This document shows, one piece after another, positions 50,379 through 58,165 of a stretch of 64,000 nt of DNA. A program made the position numbers and the translations under genes. The notes beneath the pieces are model-generated. The model saw only the letters and a list, made by a program, of their open reading frames with translations, had not been told where the DNA came from and did not search any database. The first letter of the stretch is position 1. The number at the start of each line of letters is the position of its first letter. Source of the DNA: Desulfolinea sp050305405 (lineage in GTDB: Bacteria > Chloroflexota > Anaerolineae > Anaerolineales > Villigracilaceae); assembly GCA_050305405.1 (NCBI GenBank), contig JBNLFG010000002.1, positions 248,001 through 312,000 of the forward strand, written 5' to 3'.

Positions 50379-51725
50379 ATGAAAGAAAATACATTTCACT
50401 TAGTCTCACTAGGTTGTGCCAAGAACACCGTTGACTCGGATTCGATGGCACAGCTTCTACTTACCGATGGCTTCAGCGCTTCAGAAGATCCTGAACTTGC
50501 CGATGTACTGATCGTCAACACCTGCGGTTTTATTGGTGCCTCACGGGATGAATCAATCGAAGTTTTGCGCGAGCTTGCTGAAGAAAAGGTCGAAGGGCAA
50601 TTGCTTATCGCCGCTGGCTGCCTGACGCAGCGTTTTAGCGAAGTGGTCGCCGAGCAAGTTCCCGGCGTGGATGGGATGCTCGGCACCCGCCGCTGGATGG
50701 ATATTGTCACAGTCGTCAAGAAGTTGCGCAGTATGCGCAATAACTATCGCCCTGAAGTACTTTATCATTTGCCCGAAAATGCCAAAACGGTTGGTACGGA
50801 TGAAGGTGATATTTTGCGTGCGAATGTCTTTGGTTCCAGCGCTTATCTCAAGATCGCTGATGGCTGCCGTAGACCGTGTGCCTTTTGCTCGATCCCACTC
50901 ATCAAAGGCACAGCCGTCAGTCGTCCGCTGGATGTACTGATTGAGGAAGCCCAAATTCTTGCCGAAAATGGCGTACGTGAACTCATTCTGATTGCGCAGG
51001 ATAGCACCGACTACGGTCACGATCTTGGCATGAAAGATGGTCTTGCCATCCTGCTCGAAAAGCTGACCGACGAAGTTCCCGAACTAGACTGGATTCGAAT
51101 TATGTATGCCTACCCCGGCTACGTCACCGATCGTATGATCGACGTGATGGCAGAGCGTCCACAGATTTTGCCGTATCTCGATATCCCGCTTCAACATGCC
51201 AGCCGTGAAACGCTCAAACGCATGAAGCGCCCTGCCAATATGGATTGGGTGCGCAACACCGTTGCCAAGATGCGCGAGCGCATCGAAAATCTGACCATCC
51301 GCACGACCTTCATCGTCGGCTACCCGGGCGAGACTGAAGAAGAGTTCCAGGAATTGCTCGATTTCATCGAAGAGACCCGTTTCGACCGCGTCGGTGCCTT
51401 CACCTTCTCATTCGAGCCGGGCACGACCAGCGAACCGCTTGGCGACCCGATCTCTGAAGATGTTAAGAATGATCGCTGGGAACGTCTGATGGAACTCCAG
51501 CAGAATATTTCGTTGCAGGTCAACCAATCCTTCGTCGGCAAGACTCTCGATGTGCTCATTGAAGGCTATGACGAAGAACAGAACGTCGCCATCGGGCGCT
51601 CCTACCGCGATGCCCCCGAAATCGACGGCATGGTCTTCATCGAAGGCGACGCCACTGTCGGCGAGATTATCCCCGTGCGCATCACCGGCGCAATGGCGTA
51701 TGATCTGACCGGCGTTTTAGCATAA
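50379..51725 (+). CDS. rimO: Ribosomal protein S12 methylthiotransferase
   Basis: A 448-residue radical-SAM MTTase. The N-terminal UPF0004 domain has C13 and C49 ('LGCAKNTVDSD', 'VNTCGFIGASRDESI') and 'AAGCLTQRF'; the radical-SAM Cys triad is in 'DGCRRPCAFCSIPLIKG'; 'VGYPGETEEEFQELLDFI' and a C-terminal TRAM domain complete it. The RimO-specific 'RYFDIPLQH'-like sequence is present as 'YLDIPLQHAS'. It thiomethylates Asp89 of S12. An in-frame TTG (50370) exists, but the ATG at 50379 with GGAAAGA upstream is preferred. Confidence 0.96.
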   Translation: MKENTFHLVSLGCAKNTVDSDSMAQLLLTDGFSASEDPELADVLIVNTCGFIGASRDESIEVLRELAEEKVEGQLLIAAGCLTQRFSEVVAEQVPGVDGMLGTRRWMDIVTVVKKLRSMRNNYRPEVLYHLPENAKTVGTDEGDILRANVFGSSAYLKIADGCRRPCAFCSIPLIKGTAVSRPLDVLIEEAQILAENGVRELILIAQDSTDYGHDLGMKDGLAILLEKLTDEVPELDWIRIMYAYPGYVTDRMIDVMAERPQILPYLDIPLQHASRETLKRMKRPANMDWVRNTVAKMRERIENLTIRTTFIVGYPGETEEEFQELLDFIEETRFDRVGAFTFSFEPGTTSEPLGDPISEDVKNDRWERLMELQQNISLQVNQSFVGKTLDVLIEGYDEEQNVAIGRSYRDAPEIDGMVFIEGDATVGEIIPVRITGAMAYDLTGVLA

Positions 51726-51733
51726 ATATTCTC

Positions 51734-51867
51734 CAGTTCCTGAGCGGACGCTGAGTAGCCTGAAGCGAAGCAAAAGGCGTATCGAAGCGGCAGCCGAAGG
51801 ACGGCATTTGTAAAACCGTTCTTCGACTACGTGTTTCACTGTCGTGAAGCCCTCCGCTCAGAGACTG
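51734..51867. repeat. MITE-like element, family A, second copy
   Basis: CAGTTCCTGAGCGGA (51734-51748) and TCCGCTCAGAGACTG (51853-51867) bound 134 bases that contain GAAGGACGGCATTTG, also present in the copy at 29556-29664 (GAAGGACGGTATTTG). Confidence 0.88.
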
Positions 51868-51884
51868 TATAAAAAGGAAAAAAC

Positions 51885-52883
51885 ATGTTCGATACCAATA
51901 ACCCTGAAGTCCAATTCGCCCTCGATGCTGTCCGTCAGGCAGCCAAGCTCGTCAAAACCGTGCAGACCGAAACCGCAGCCGATGCCCTCACCAAAGGCGA
52001 CAAATCCCCGGTCACCGTGGCGGATTTCGCCTCGCAAGCGCTTGTTTCCTATTTGCTGATGCAGCAATTTCCTGATGCGGTGCTGGTCGGGGAAGAAGCC
52101 TCGGATGCGCTCAAGGAAGAGGGCGCCGAACATCTCCTCGAAGCTGTGACGGGATACACCGCCCGCTTCATCCCCGAAGCCGAAGCTGATTCCGTTTGTG
52201 AGTGGATTGACCGCGGTGCAGCGGATGCCGCCAAACGCTTCTGGACAGTTGATCCTATCGACGGGACAAAGGGCTTCATTCGTGGCGACCAATATGCCGT
52301 TGCGTTGGCTTTGGTTGAAGACGGCGAAGTGCAGATCGGTGTGCTCGGCTGCCCAAACCTGACAGACGGAACCAAGTCCGAGCCGGATGGCTTGGGAACA
52401 CTAATGATCGCCGTCAAAGGGCAGGGGACGTGGTTAACGGATTTGGCTGAGGGCGAAGAAAAGGATTGGAAACGGATTCAAGTTTCCCCACGAGCGAACG
52501 GGGCTGAAGCCCGTCTAATGCGTTCGTTTGAGTCCGGTCATACGGATGTCAGCAAGATCGATGAGTTCGCATCCGCTTTAGGCTCTGTCGCTGAACCCGT
52601 GCGGATGGATAGTCAGGCAAAATATTCGGTGCTGGCAGCCGGTGCGGGCGAGATCATCCTGCGCCTGCTTTCGCCGAAGCGGCTGGATTATAAAGAGAAG
52701 ATTTGGGATCAGGCAGCAGGTGCGCTCGTGCTCACCGAAGCAGGCGGGCGTATCAGCGACCTGGACGGCAGGCCGCTCGACTTCACGCAGGGACGCATGC
52801 TGATCAACAACCGCGGCGTGCTAGCAACCAATGGACATCTGCACGATGCCGCGCTGAAAGCTCTGAAGGATATTGGGGCATAG
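51885..52883 (+). CDS. 3'(2'),5'-bisphosphate nucleotidase/inositol-phosphatase family protein
   Basis: A 332-residue Mg-dependent, Li-sensitive phosphatase of the HAL2/CysQ group. 'KGDKSPVTVADFASQ' (~38-52), 'LVGEEAS' (68-73), and the metal-binding 'VDPIDGTKGF' (122-131, D123 and D126) are intact; the family C-terminal 'WDQAAGALVLTEAGGRISDLDG' is present. The HAL2 group hydrolyses PAP and PAPS, and the length fits HAL2 better than bacterial CysQ. It follows rimO after a family A repeat, so transcription may be separate. Confidence 0.92.
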   Translation: MFDTNNPEVQFALDAVRQAAKLVKTVQTETAADALTKGDKSPVTVADFASQALVSYLLMQQFPDAVLVGEEASDALKEEGAEHLLEAVTGYTARFIPEAEADSVCEWIDRGAADAAKRFWTVDPIDGTKGFIRGDQYAVALALVEDGEVQIGVLGCPNLTDGTKSEPDGLGTLMIAVKGQGTWLTDLAEGEEKDWKRIQVSPRANGAEARLMRSFESGHTDVSKIDEFASALGSVAEPVRMDSQAKYSVLAAGAGEIILRLLSPKRLDYKEKIWDQAAGALVLTEAGGRISDLDGRPLDFTQGRMLINNRGVLATNGHLHDAALKALKDIGA

Positions 52884-52899
52884 TTTTTTTGGAGTAAAA

Positions 52900-53220
52900 A
52901 TGTCGATTGCAAGAATAGATTCCGGGATTTGTGGAGAGCGTACGACGGTAACGGCGACACGGATCGAAAAGTATCGTGTGGCGCTACAGATTGAAAGCAG
53001 CTGTCCGCATATCACAAAAATGGCTGGGGAAATTTGCGAAGTTGATGCGCTCAACGAAATTTCTTCGCGTCGTGGAAAAAGTGTGCCGAAGGTGATTGAT
53101 GCCGGATTACGTCTGTGCGCACACTCCGCCTGTCCCGTGCCTGCTGGGATCATCAAAGCGGTTGAAGTTGCGGCAGGGTTGGCTTTACCCAAAAATGCGA
53201 CAATCGAAATAGAAGCCTGA
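52900..53220 (+). CDS. Small DUF6951-like conserved protein
   Basis: A ~106-residue protein starting 'MSIARIDSGICGERTTVTATR' and containing three conserved cysteines or cysteine pairs ('SSCPHITKMAG', 'CAHSACPVPAGIIKAVEVAAGLALP'). The pattern agrees with a small uncharacterised family found in anaerobes (I believe DUF6951). The ATG at 52900 is behind GGAG; the in-frame 52873 start is weaker. It lies 16 bases after the phosphatase gene, so it is probably co-transcribed. Confidence 0.7.
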   Translation: MSIARIDSGICGERTTVTATRIEKYRVALQIESSCPHITKMAGEICEVDALNEISSRRGKSVPKVIDAGLRLCAHSACPVPAGIIKAVEVAAGLALPKNATIEIEA

Positions 53221-53241
53221 AGCATAAACAGAAAAAATGAC

Positions 53242-53270
53242 AGACCGAGCAAATTGCTCGGTCTCTTTTT
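53242..53270 (+). terminator. Terminator of the phosphatase / small-protein unit
   Basis: GACCGAGCA/TGCTCGGTC with an AAT loop, then TCTTTTT, 22 bases after the stop codon. Confidence 0.95.
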
Positions 53271-53317
53271 ATATGGCTTGCTTTTAGAAAAAGGTGCGGG
53301 GCAAGCTGCCTTTTGTT

Positions 53318-53737
53318 TTAGTTCCCGTTCTCTCTAAGGATGCGGTGTGTCCAAAAATATGTACCCCAAAGAATGATCGCGCCCAGCCCAAAAGTTATGG
53401 AAAGTGTTGGGGCATCTCGTAGCATGATCCAGGTGGCCCCTTCAGTGCTGTTCCAAGCCATAGATAGCGGCATTGCCGTGCAAAATAAGGCAGCGCCAAA
53501 TAATGTTGAACGTAAGCGCAAAATCTTTTTCACTCTCATTAAAATCTCCTTTTCTTGGTCGGGGGCAGGCTCACTTTCTTGGAGAGCAGAAAACTGCATA
53601 TTCATTTGTCTTGTAAGCGCTGCAAACTCGGGGTGGTCTTTGAAATAGGTTTCCACCAATTCCATCGTGTCTTCGCTTGCCTCGTTGGCGAGATATACCG
53701 GCAATAGATCCATGATGATATCCTCAGTTATCTTCAT
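53318..53737 (-). CDS. Putative anti-sigma factor, membrane-bound
   Basis: A 139-residue protein. Its N-terminal ~45 residues ('IMDLLPVYLANEASEDTMELVETYFKDHPEFAAL') match the helical anti-sigma (zf-HC2-like) fold but lack the zinc HxxxCxxC motif. Two membrane segments (~80-96 and ~110-130) follow. It starts inside the 3' end of the sigma-factor gene (14-base overlap), the classical arrangement in which the partner holds the sigma factor at the membrane. Confidence 0.82.
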   Translation of the reverse strand: MKITEDIIMDLLPVYLANEASEDTMELVETYFKDHPEFAALTRQMNMQFSALQESEPAPDQEKEILMRVKKILRLRSTLFGAALFCTAMPLSMAWNSTEGATWIMLRDAPTLSITFGLGAIILWGTYFWTHRILRENGN

Positions 53738-54215
53738 TTTGTTTCTCCTGTATTAAATCACTTAGCTTTCGCCTTGCTCGAAAGATCCTAACTTTGACAG
53801 CCGAGAGAGACAAACCTAAAGCCGTTGCAATATCCGCATAGGGAAGTTCATGGTGTGCACGCATCAATAAGATCGTGCGATCAAGGTCAGATAGTTGCTG
53901 CAAAGCGACCAATAGATTTTGGATTGTCTCCTGATTTTGTAGAACGCTTTCTGGCCCAGGCGTGTTTGACGCGTTATTGTCATCAAGAGCAACCTGCCGC
54001 TTATCTTTGCGTAGTTGTTGCAAATAGAGATTGCGGGTGATCGTGAATAAATAGCCCTTGACGGTTGCCTCCCGAATTGGATTCGGGGAGACCAGTGCTC
54101 TGACAAAAGTTTCGGCTGCCAAGTCATCTGCCCAGGCATGATCGCCACACAACCCTAAAGCAAATTGGTAGACTGCGGGGGCATACTCTTGGTAAATTTG
54201 ATGTAGTGTCTTCAT
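53724..54215 (-). CDS. ECF-type RNA polymerase sigma factor
   Basis: A 163-residue sigma factor with region 2 ('YQFALGLCGDHAWADDLAAETFVRALV', ~15-42) and region 4 ('LQQLSDLDRTILLMRAHHELPYADIATALGLSLSAVKVRIFRARRKLSDLI', ~105-155). It lacks a C-terminal extension. Overlaps the anti-sigma gene. No ECF-type autoregulatory promoter could be recognised upstream. Confidence 0.93.
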   Translation of the reverse strand: MKTLHQIYQEYAPAVYQFALGLCGDHAWADDLAAETFVRALVSPNPIREATVKGYLFTITRNLYLQQLRKDKRQVALDDNNASNTPGPESVLQNQETIQNLLVALQQLSDLDRTILLMRAHHELPYADIATALGLSLSAVKVRIFRARRKLSDLIQEKQNEDN

Positions 54216-54281
54216 CGCTCTTATTTATACTATCCATTCACCTGCGAAAAGTTACATATTGAAAGATTGTAAAGAATGGAG

Positions 54282-54329
54282 GCAACAAATGGGGCGTTGA
54301 AGGCCTTGAAAGATGTTGGGGTGGATTAG
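54282..54329 (+). pseudogene. 3' remnant of a second bisphosphate-nucleotidase gene
   Basis: The frame reads 'ATNGALKALKDVGVD' then TAG. The intact phosphatase ends 'ATNGHLHDAALKALKDIGA'. So this is a short fragment of a paralogue's end with an internal deletion, lying in the 290-base gap between the sigma factor and the TetR gene. Confidence 0.6.
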
Positions 54330-54330
54330 A

Positions 54331-54357
54331 CTACAAAAGTCCTCAAGACTTTTGTAG
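54331..54357. repeat. Short palindrome CTACAAAAGTC...GACTTTTGTAG
   Basis: An 11-base perfect inverted repeat with a five-base CTCAA loop. It could fold as a hairpin in RNA; TTTCGC follows, so it is not a classical terminator. Confidence 0.6.
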
Positions 54358-54390
54358 TTTCGCAGAGATGTTAGTTTGCAAGTGGAAAGG

Positions 54391-54426
54391 ATGAGAGACC
54401 GCGTTGAAATGCTTGGTCTCTTTTTT
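54391..54426 (+). terminator. Terminator-like hairpin before the TetR promoter
   Basis: GAGACC/GGTCTC with a 14-base loop followed by nine T. Confidence 0.65.
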
Positions 54427-54448
54427 TTGTTTAAACATGGTTTTCCTC

Positions 54449-54476
54449 TTGACAAACCCCGTGAAACGACTAAAAT
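54449..54476 (+). promoter_or_regulatory. Promoter of the TetR gene
   Basis: TTGACA (54449-54454), a 16-base spacer and TAAAAT (54471-54476). The operator below overlaps the -10 element, so the promoter is probably repressed by its own product. Confidence 0.88.
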
Positions 54477-54496
54477 GTAAGTAACTACTTACATTT
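54473..54496. promoter_or_regulatory. Perfect palindromic operator of the TetR regulator
   Basis: AAATGTAAGTA and TACTTACATTT are an exact 11-base inverted repeat with an AC spacer, overlapping the -10 box and the probable start of transcription. The GTAAGTAnnTACTTAC core is the classical TetR-family operator form. Confidence 0.92.
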
Positions 54497-54505
54497 TTGA
54501 ATCTT

Positions 54506-55108
54506 ATGACAAATACAAACCCTACCCCAAAAAAGAAAGCCCGCCAACGCATCCTTGAAGCCGCGGCAGAATCCTTTCAAACCCTCGGCTACGCCCGCAC
54601 CACGACGCAGGTGATCGCAGACAAAGCTGGCGTCGCTGAAGTGACCCTGTTTCGTCAGTTCGGCGATAAGCAGAAACTCTTTCAGGAAGCTATCGAGCAA
54701 ATCGGCGGCGGCGTAAACTTCGAGATGCTCGAAGCGCAACTCAGCTACGACCTTGAAGCGGACTTGAGCCTCATCAGCCAACACGCCCTGCACTTCTTTA
54801 TCGCCCAGCAGGATGCGATCCGCATGTTGATGTTCGAATCGGTGCATTTCCCTGAAATGAAAACTGCTTTGGCGCAAAACCCGAGCGGCATGATTGAATT
54901 GCTGGCACGTTATTTTGAAAAACAGCATGACGAAGGTAAAGTGCAGGTGGTCAATCCCCAAGTCACGGCACAGGCATTCATGAGCATGATCTTTGGCTAC
55001 GCCATCGGCATGCAACCCGTCAGCGATTTATTGCCCGCTCAAATTTCCATCGAAAAGATGAGCGCTGAATTTGTGCGCATCTTTTTGGCGTCATTGACGA
55101 AAGAATAA
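54506..55108 (+). CDS. TetR/AcrR-family transcriptional regulator
   Basis: A 200-residue regulator. The HTH is 'RQRILEAAAESFQTLGYARTTTQVIADKAGVAEVTLFRQFGDKQKLFQEAI' (13-65) with the TetR helix-turn-helix signature; the C-terminal helical domain contains 'FFIAQQDAIRMLMFESVHFPEMKTAL', the TetR_C_33-like ligand pocket. A perfect operator lies in its promoter, so autoregulation is likely; the downstream HXXEE and hydrolase genes may be its targets. The ATG at 54506 is used; there is no upstream Shine-Dalgarno. Confidence 0.93.
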   Translation: MTNTNPTPKKKARQRILEAAAESFQTLGYARTTTQVIADKAGVAEVTLFRQFGDKQKLFQEAIEQIGGGVNFEMLEAQLSYDLEADLSLISQHALHFFIAQQDAIRMLMFESVHFPEMKTALAQNPSGMIELLARYFEKQHDEGKVQVVNPQVTAQAFMSMIFGYAIGMQPVSDLLPAQISIEKMSAEFVRIFLASLTKE

Positions 55109-55113
55109 AAAAT

Positions 55114-55191
55114 CACCACCGAGTTCACTGAGATCACAGAGTCTTTTCTTTTTTTCTCAAAAACTCCGTGTGCTCTGTGCTCTCCGTGGTG
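55114..55191. repeat. Dispersed repeat, family D
   Basis: CACCACCGAGTTCACTGAG at the left and GCTCTCCGTGGTG at the right, with T-rich centre. It lies just after the TetR gene. Confidence 0.8.
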
Positions 55192-55212
55192 AATCAAAAA
55201 AAGGAAAATTAA

Positions 55213-55827
55213 ATGACTTTCAAAGAATATTTCGTCTGGTTCAAAAGAGATTGGGCAAAAGCAGGTCTCCTTGTCTCCGTCTTCCTCTTTGCCTTTCTCT
55301 TCGTCATCGTCAAGGACAGTGACTTAATCCTTTTCTTGCTTCTCTTACAAACGCCGCTCTACATGCTCCATGAAACCGAAGAATATATCTTCCCCGGTGG
55401 TTTTGGCAAGTTTTTCAATATGGACATCATGAAATTTGACAGCCCGGATAAGCCTCTTGATGAGAATTTTATCTTCATGATCAATATCGTTTTAATCTGG
55501 ATCATCCTGCCGGTTTTTGGCTTGCTCGCTACCCGTGATTATCAATATGGTCTTTGGCTGCCCTACTTCTCATTTTTCGCGGGTGTGTCGCATATCGCAC
55601 TAGGGATTAAAGCCCGCAAACGCTATAACGCCGGGCTGATCGTTAGTCTTTTACTGAATATCCCAGTGGGGGCTTGGTCGGTGTTTTATCTCGTGCAGCA
55701 GGGCTTGCTCCCCAACATTTTCCTGAACCCGCACTTCTTCATCGGCTTAGGGCTTAACCTTGCGCTGCCTGTGATCGGGATGATGAAATACAAGCAGCAT
55801 CTGCGCACCCTCGCTGCCAACGGATAA
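55213..55827 (+). CDS. HXXEE domain membrane protein
   Basis: A 204-residue polytopic protein with five or six membrane segments. 'LQTPLYMLHETEEYIFPGGFGKFFN' (~46-70) contains the HXXEE motif (H-E-T-E-E); 'ISLVLHVALG'-like 'GVSHIALGIKARKRYNAGL' is the second conserved block. The family is uncharacterised and may bind a metal in the membrane. It begins 22 bases after the repeat and could be controlled by the TetR protein. Confidence 0.85.
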   Translation: MTFKEYFVWFKRDWAKAGLLVSVFLFAFLFVIVKDSDLILFLLLLQTPLYMLHETEEYIFPGGFGKFFNMDIMKFDSPDKPLDENFIFMINIVLIWIILPVFGLLATRDYQYGLWLPYFSFFAGVSHIALGIKARKRYNAGLIVSLLLNIPVGAWSVFYLVQQGLLPNIFLNPHFFIGLGLNLALPVIGMMKYKQHLRTLAANG

Positions 55828-55831
55828 TTTT

Positions 55832-55888
55832 CTCAGCGGTTTTCTCCATTTTCTCTTAAACTCTGTGCGCTCCGTGTGCTCTGTGGTG
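55832..55888. repeat. Half copy of family D repeat
   Basis: GCGCTCCGTGTGCTCTGTGGTG is the family D right arm (shown with its core CTCTGTGGTG), in front of the CocE-type gene. Confidence 0.6.
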
Positions 55889-55916
55889 CATCTTTGAATA
55901 CTATAGGACAAATCGT

Positions 55917-57578
55917 ATGTACGTCGAAAAGAAAAATTCGCCCAAACAAATTCTCGGTAAGCTCCGGGGCTTGATCAATCCACCCAACGTGCAAGTTCAG
56001 GAGATCAGCCCAAGCATCAAAATTCTGCGGGATGTCCACATCCCGACCCGTGATAGCTCCTACCTGAGCGCCAACATCTACCTGCCATCTCACGAGGGCA
56101 CTTTCCCAGTCATCATCTCCCTGCACCCTGGACGTAAGGATGTGGTCTGCAAAGACGGCTACATGCACATCCAACTCAAATTTGCCCGCCAACCTGGCGA
56201 GATAAGCTTCTCAGACGAGACTAGCTTCGAAGCGCCCGATCCCGACTTCTGGGCGTCGAACGGCTACGTCGTCATCAATATCGACAAACGCGGCTTCGGG
56301 ATTTCACCCAAAGCCAAAGAGCCGCAACCCTATTTTGGTCAGGGAGAGATCGAAGATATTTACGACGCCATCGAATGGGCGGGCGTACAACCTTGGTCAA
56401 ACGGCAGCGTCGGCTTGCTCGGCGTTTCCTATTTGGCGATCAACCAATATAAAGTCGCCGCCATGCACCCGCCGCATCTCAAAGCCATTATCCCCTGGGA
56501 GGGCGTCTCCGACCTCTATAAAGACTGGTTCTACCCTGGCGGCGTGCAGGAAGTCGGTTTTACCCCCTTTCTCTTCAGCCGCCTGCAAACCTTTGGCGAT
56601 GGATTTGACATGGGCAAAGAGCAAGCGGATCGCCCGATCCGTGATGCATGGTGGGCATCTTTTGTGGCGGATTTTGAGAAGATTCAAGTCCCGATGCTGA
56701 ATTGCATCAGCTTTGCCTCGCAGATGATGCACACCCGAGGCAGCGACCGAGCATACAAACGGGCTGGGTCGGCGCACAAATGGCTGTATACCCATCGAGG
56801 CGGCGAGTGGACTGCCTACTACAGCCCCGAAGTGAATGCCCTGATGTTGAAATTTTTCGACCGCTTTTTGAAGGGTACCGCCAACGGCATGGATGAGCAC
56901 CCCAAAGTGCGCCTTGAAATTCGAGAGTTTGGGCATGAAGTCAAAGAAGTCCGCTACGAGAACCAATTTCCTCCTGAAAACGTGGTCTGGACACCCTTCT
57001 ATCTGGATGGACAAAATAGCGCCCTTTCCACTGCTCTGGAACTCCCTGACGCCGCCCCGAGCTTTGATCTCGCCAAAGACAGCCTGCAATACACCTACAC
57101 CTTCGAGCGAGATACCGAGATTGTCGGTCCCATGAAGCTAACCCTCTATGTTGAACTCGAAGGCTGCGACGATGCCAGTCTTTTTGCAGGAATCCAAAAA
57201 TTCCATAAGGGAAAAGAAGTCAACTTCGATGGCACTTACGGTTTCCCAAACGACATCGTTACCAAAACTGCTCAACGGGTTGCATTAAGAACGGTCAATG
57301 AAGAGCTCAGCACGCCCTACTCTCCTGAACATGATTTTGATACCATCAAACCGCTCGCTCAAGGCGAAGTTGCTAAAATGGAACTCCAACTCGAACCCTC
57401 GGCAACCTACTTCCGCAAAGGCGACGAACTCCGTCTCGTTGTGCAGGGGCGCTATTTCATCAGTGGCGTGAAAGTCAATCAGCCATTCACTTATAAGAAA
57501 AGTGCAGTGGGTAGATGCAAAATTTATTCGTCGTTAAAATATCGCAGCGAACTACTGATGCCAGTGATTGAGAAATAA
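55917..57578 (+). CDS. CocE/NonD family hydrolase (peptidase S15 type)
   Basis: A 553-residue protein of the CocE/X-Pro dipeptidyl-peptidase group. The catalytic domain (~30-330) has 'FPVIISLHPGRKDVVCKDG', nucleophile S171 in 'GLLGVSYLAINQYK', and 'YTHRGGEWTAYYSPE' with the His region; the C-terminal beta-sandwich domain (~340-550) is the X-Pro dipeptidyl-peptidase C-terminal domain ('GPMKLTLYVELEGCDDASLFAGI', 'DELRLVVQGRYF'). It hydrolyses esters, amides or peptides; the substrate is not known. No signal peptide. Follows the HXXEE gene by 90 bases. Confidence 0.88.
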   Translation: MYVEKKNSPKQILGKLRGLINPPNVQVQEISPSIKILRDVHIPTRDSSYLSANIYLPSHEGTFPVIISLHPGRKDVVCKDGYMHIQLKFARQPGEISFSDETSFEAPDPDFWASNGYVVINIDKRGFGISPKAKEPQPYFGQGEIEDIYDAIEWAGVQPWSNGSVGLLGVSYLAINQYKVAAMHPPHLKAIIPWEGVSDLYKDWFYPGGVQEVGFTPFLFSRLQTFGDGFDMGKEQADRPIRDAWWASFVADFEKIQVPMLNCISFASQMMHTRGSDRAYKRAGSAHKWLYTHRGGEWTAYYSPEVNALMLKFFDRFLKGTANGMDEHPKVRLEIREFGHEVKEVRYENQFPPENVVWTPFYLDGQNSALSTALELPDAAPSFDLAKDSLQYTYTFERDTEIVGPMKLTLYVELEGCDDASLFAGIQKFHKGKEVNFDGTYGFPNDIVTKTAQRVALRTVNEELSTPYSPEHDFDTIKPLAQGEVAKMELQLEPSATYFRKGDELRLVVQGRYFISGVKVNQPFTYKKSAVGRCKIYSSLKYRSELLMPVIEK

Positions 57579-57591
57579 CCTTTTCCATAGA

Positions 57592-57625
57592 AAAATGCTC
57601 AAGGGAAAAAATCCTTGAGCATTTT
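57592..57625 (+). terminator. Terminator of the CocE-type gene
   Basis: AAAATGCTCAAGG/CCTTGAGCATTTT with an eight-base A-rich loop. It is bidirectional in form. Confidence 0.9.
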
Positions 57626-57631
57626 AATTTA

Positions 57632-57653
57632 ATCCGTGAAAATCCGCGTTCTA
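57632..57653. repeat. Half copy of family C repeat
   Basis: AATCCGTGAAAATCCGCGTTCT agrees with the right arm of family C (AATCCGCGT...ATCCGCGTTCT). Confidence 0.6.
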
Positions 57654-57655
57654 CC

Positions 57656-58165
57656 TTACGCCGCCCTCGCCAGCGCCGTCATTCCCAAAACCAAAATAGC
57701 CAGAACTAAATTCAAATTTAGCAGCAGTGCTTCTCGTTTTTGCAAGGCTTCTACTTCTGCTATATCCCCGCTTTTTTGTTGACGGAACATCGCCCGTTGC
57801 ATGGATGGCAGCAACCACCAAGTCTGTGCCGCGCTGATCGCGATCATGCCCGCGAAAACGATATGCTTGATGAGAATAGATGCTGCCCATTGTCCGCTGA
57901 TGGCAAGAAAGCCCTCATAGTTGGGACTCGCGCTCATTTGGAACATCCCGGTTACAAGCAAGAGCGCGACGCTGAACCATCCCAGCGGATCAAGCCGCTT
58001 CTGGATGGCGGTCATCAATTTGATTTGATCTTTCATATCCAATGCGCGGCGCATAGCAGGGATCACAACCAGACTTAAAAGCGCAAGGCTACCGAGCCAA
58101 AGCACGGTAGCCAGCATGTGTATCCAATAGGTCAGGGCTAACGCCCAGGAGGGCATTTCCATCAA
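57656..58165 (-). CDS. CopD-like (copper resistance D) four-helix membrane protein
   Basis: A 169-residue protein with four hydrophobic helices. 'YWIHMLATVLWLGSLALLSLVVIPAMRR' (~12-39) and 'SGQWAASILIKHIVFAGMIAISAAQTWWLLPSMQR' (~90-124) hold the paired histidines (H15 and H100 region) typical of CopD/haem-binding membrane domains. It starts four bases inside the 3' end of the TPR gene. The function is unknown; copper transport or haem handling are candidates. Confidence 0.75.
   Translation of the reverse strand: MMEMPSWALALTYWIHMLATVLWLGSLALLSLVVIPAMRRALDMKDQIKLMTAIQKRLDPLGWFSVALLLVTGMFQMSASPNYEGFLAISGQWAASILIKHIVFAGMIAISAAQTWWLLPSMQRAMFRQQKSGDIAEVEALQKREALLLNLNLVLAILVLGMTALARAA

Noticed and set aside
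56397..57089. 230-codon minus-strand ORF inside the CocE-type gene
   Set aside because: Antisense shadow without motifs.
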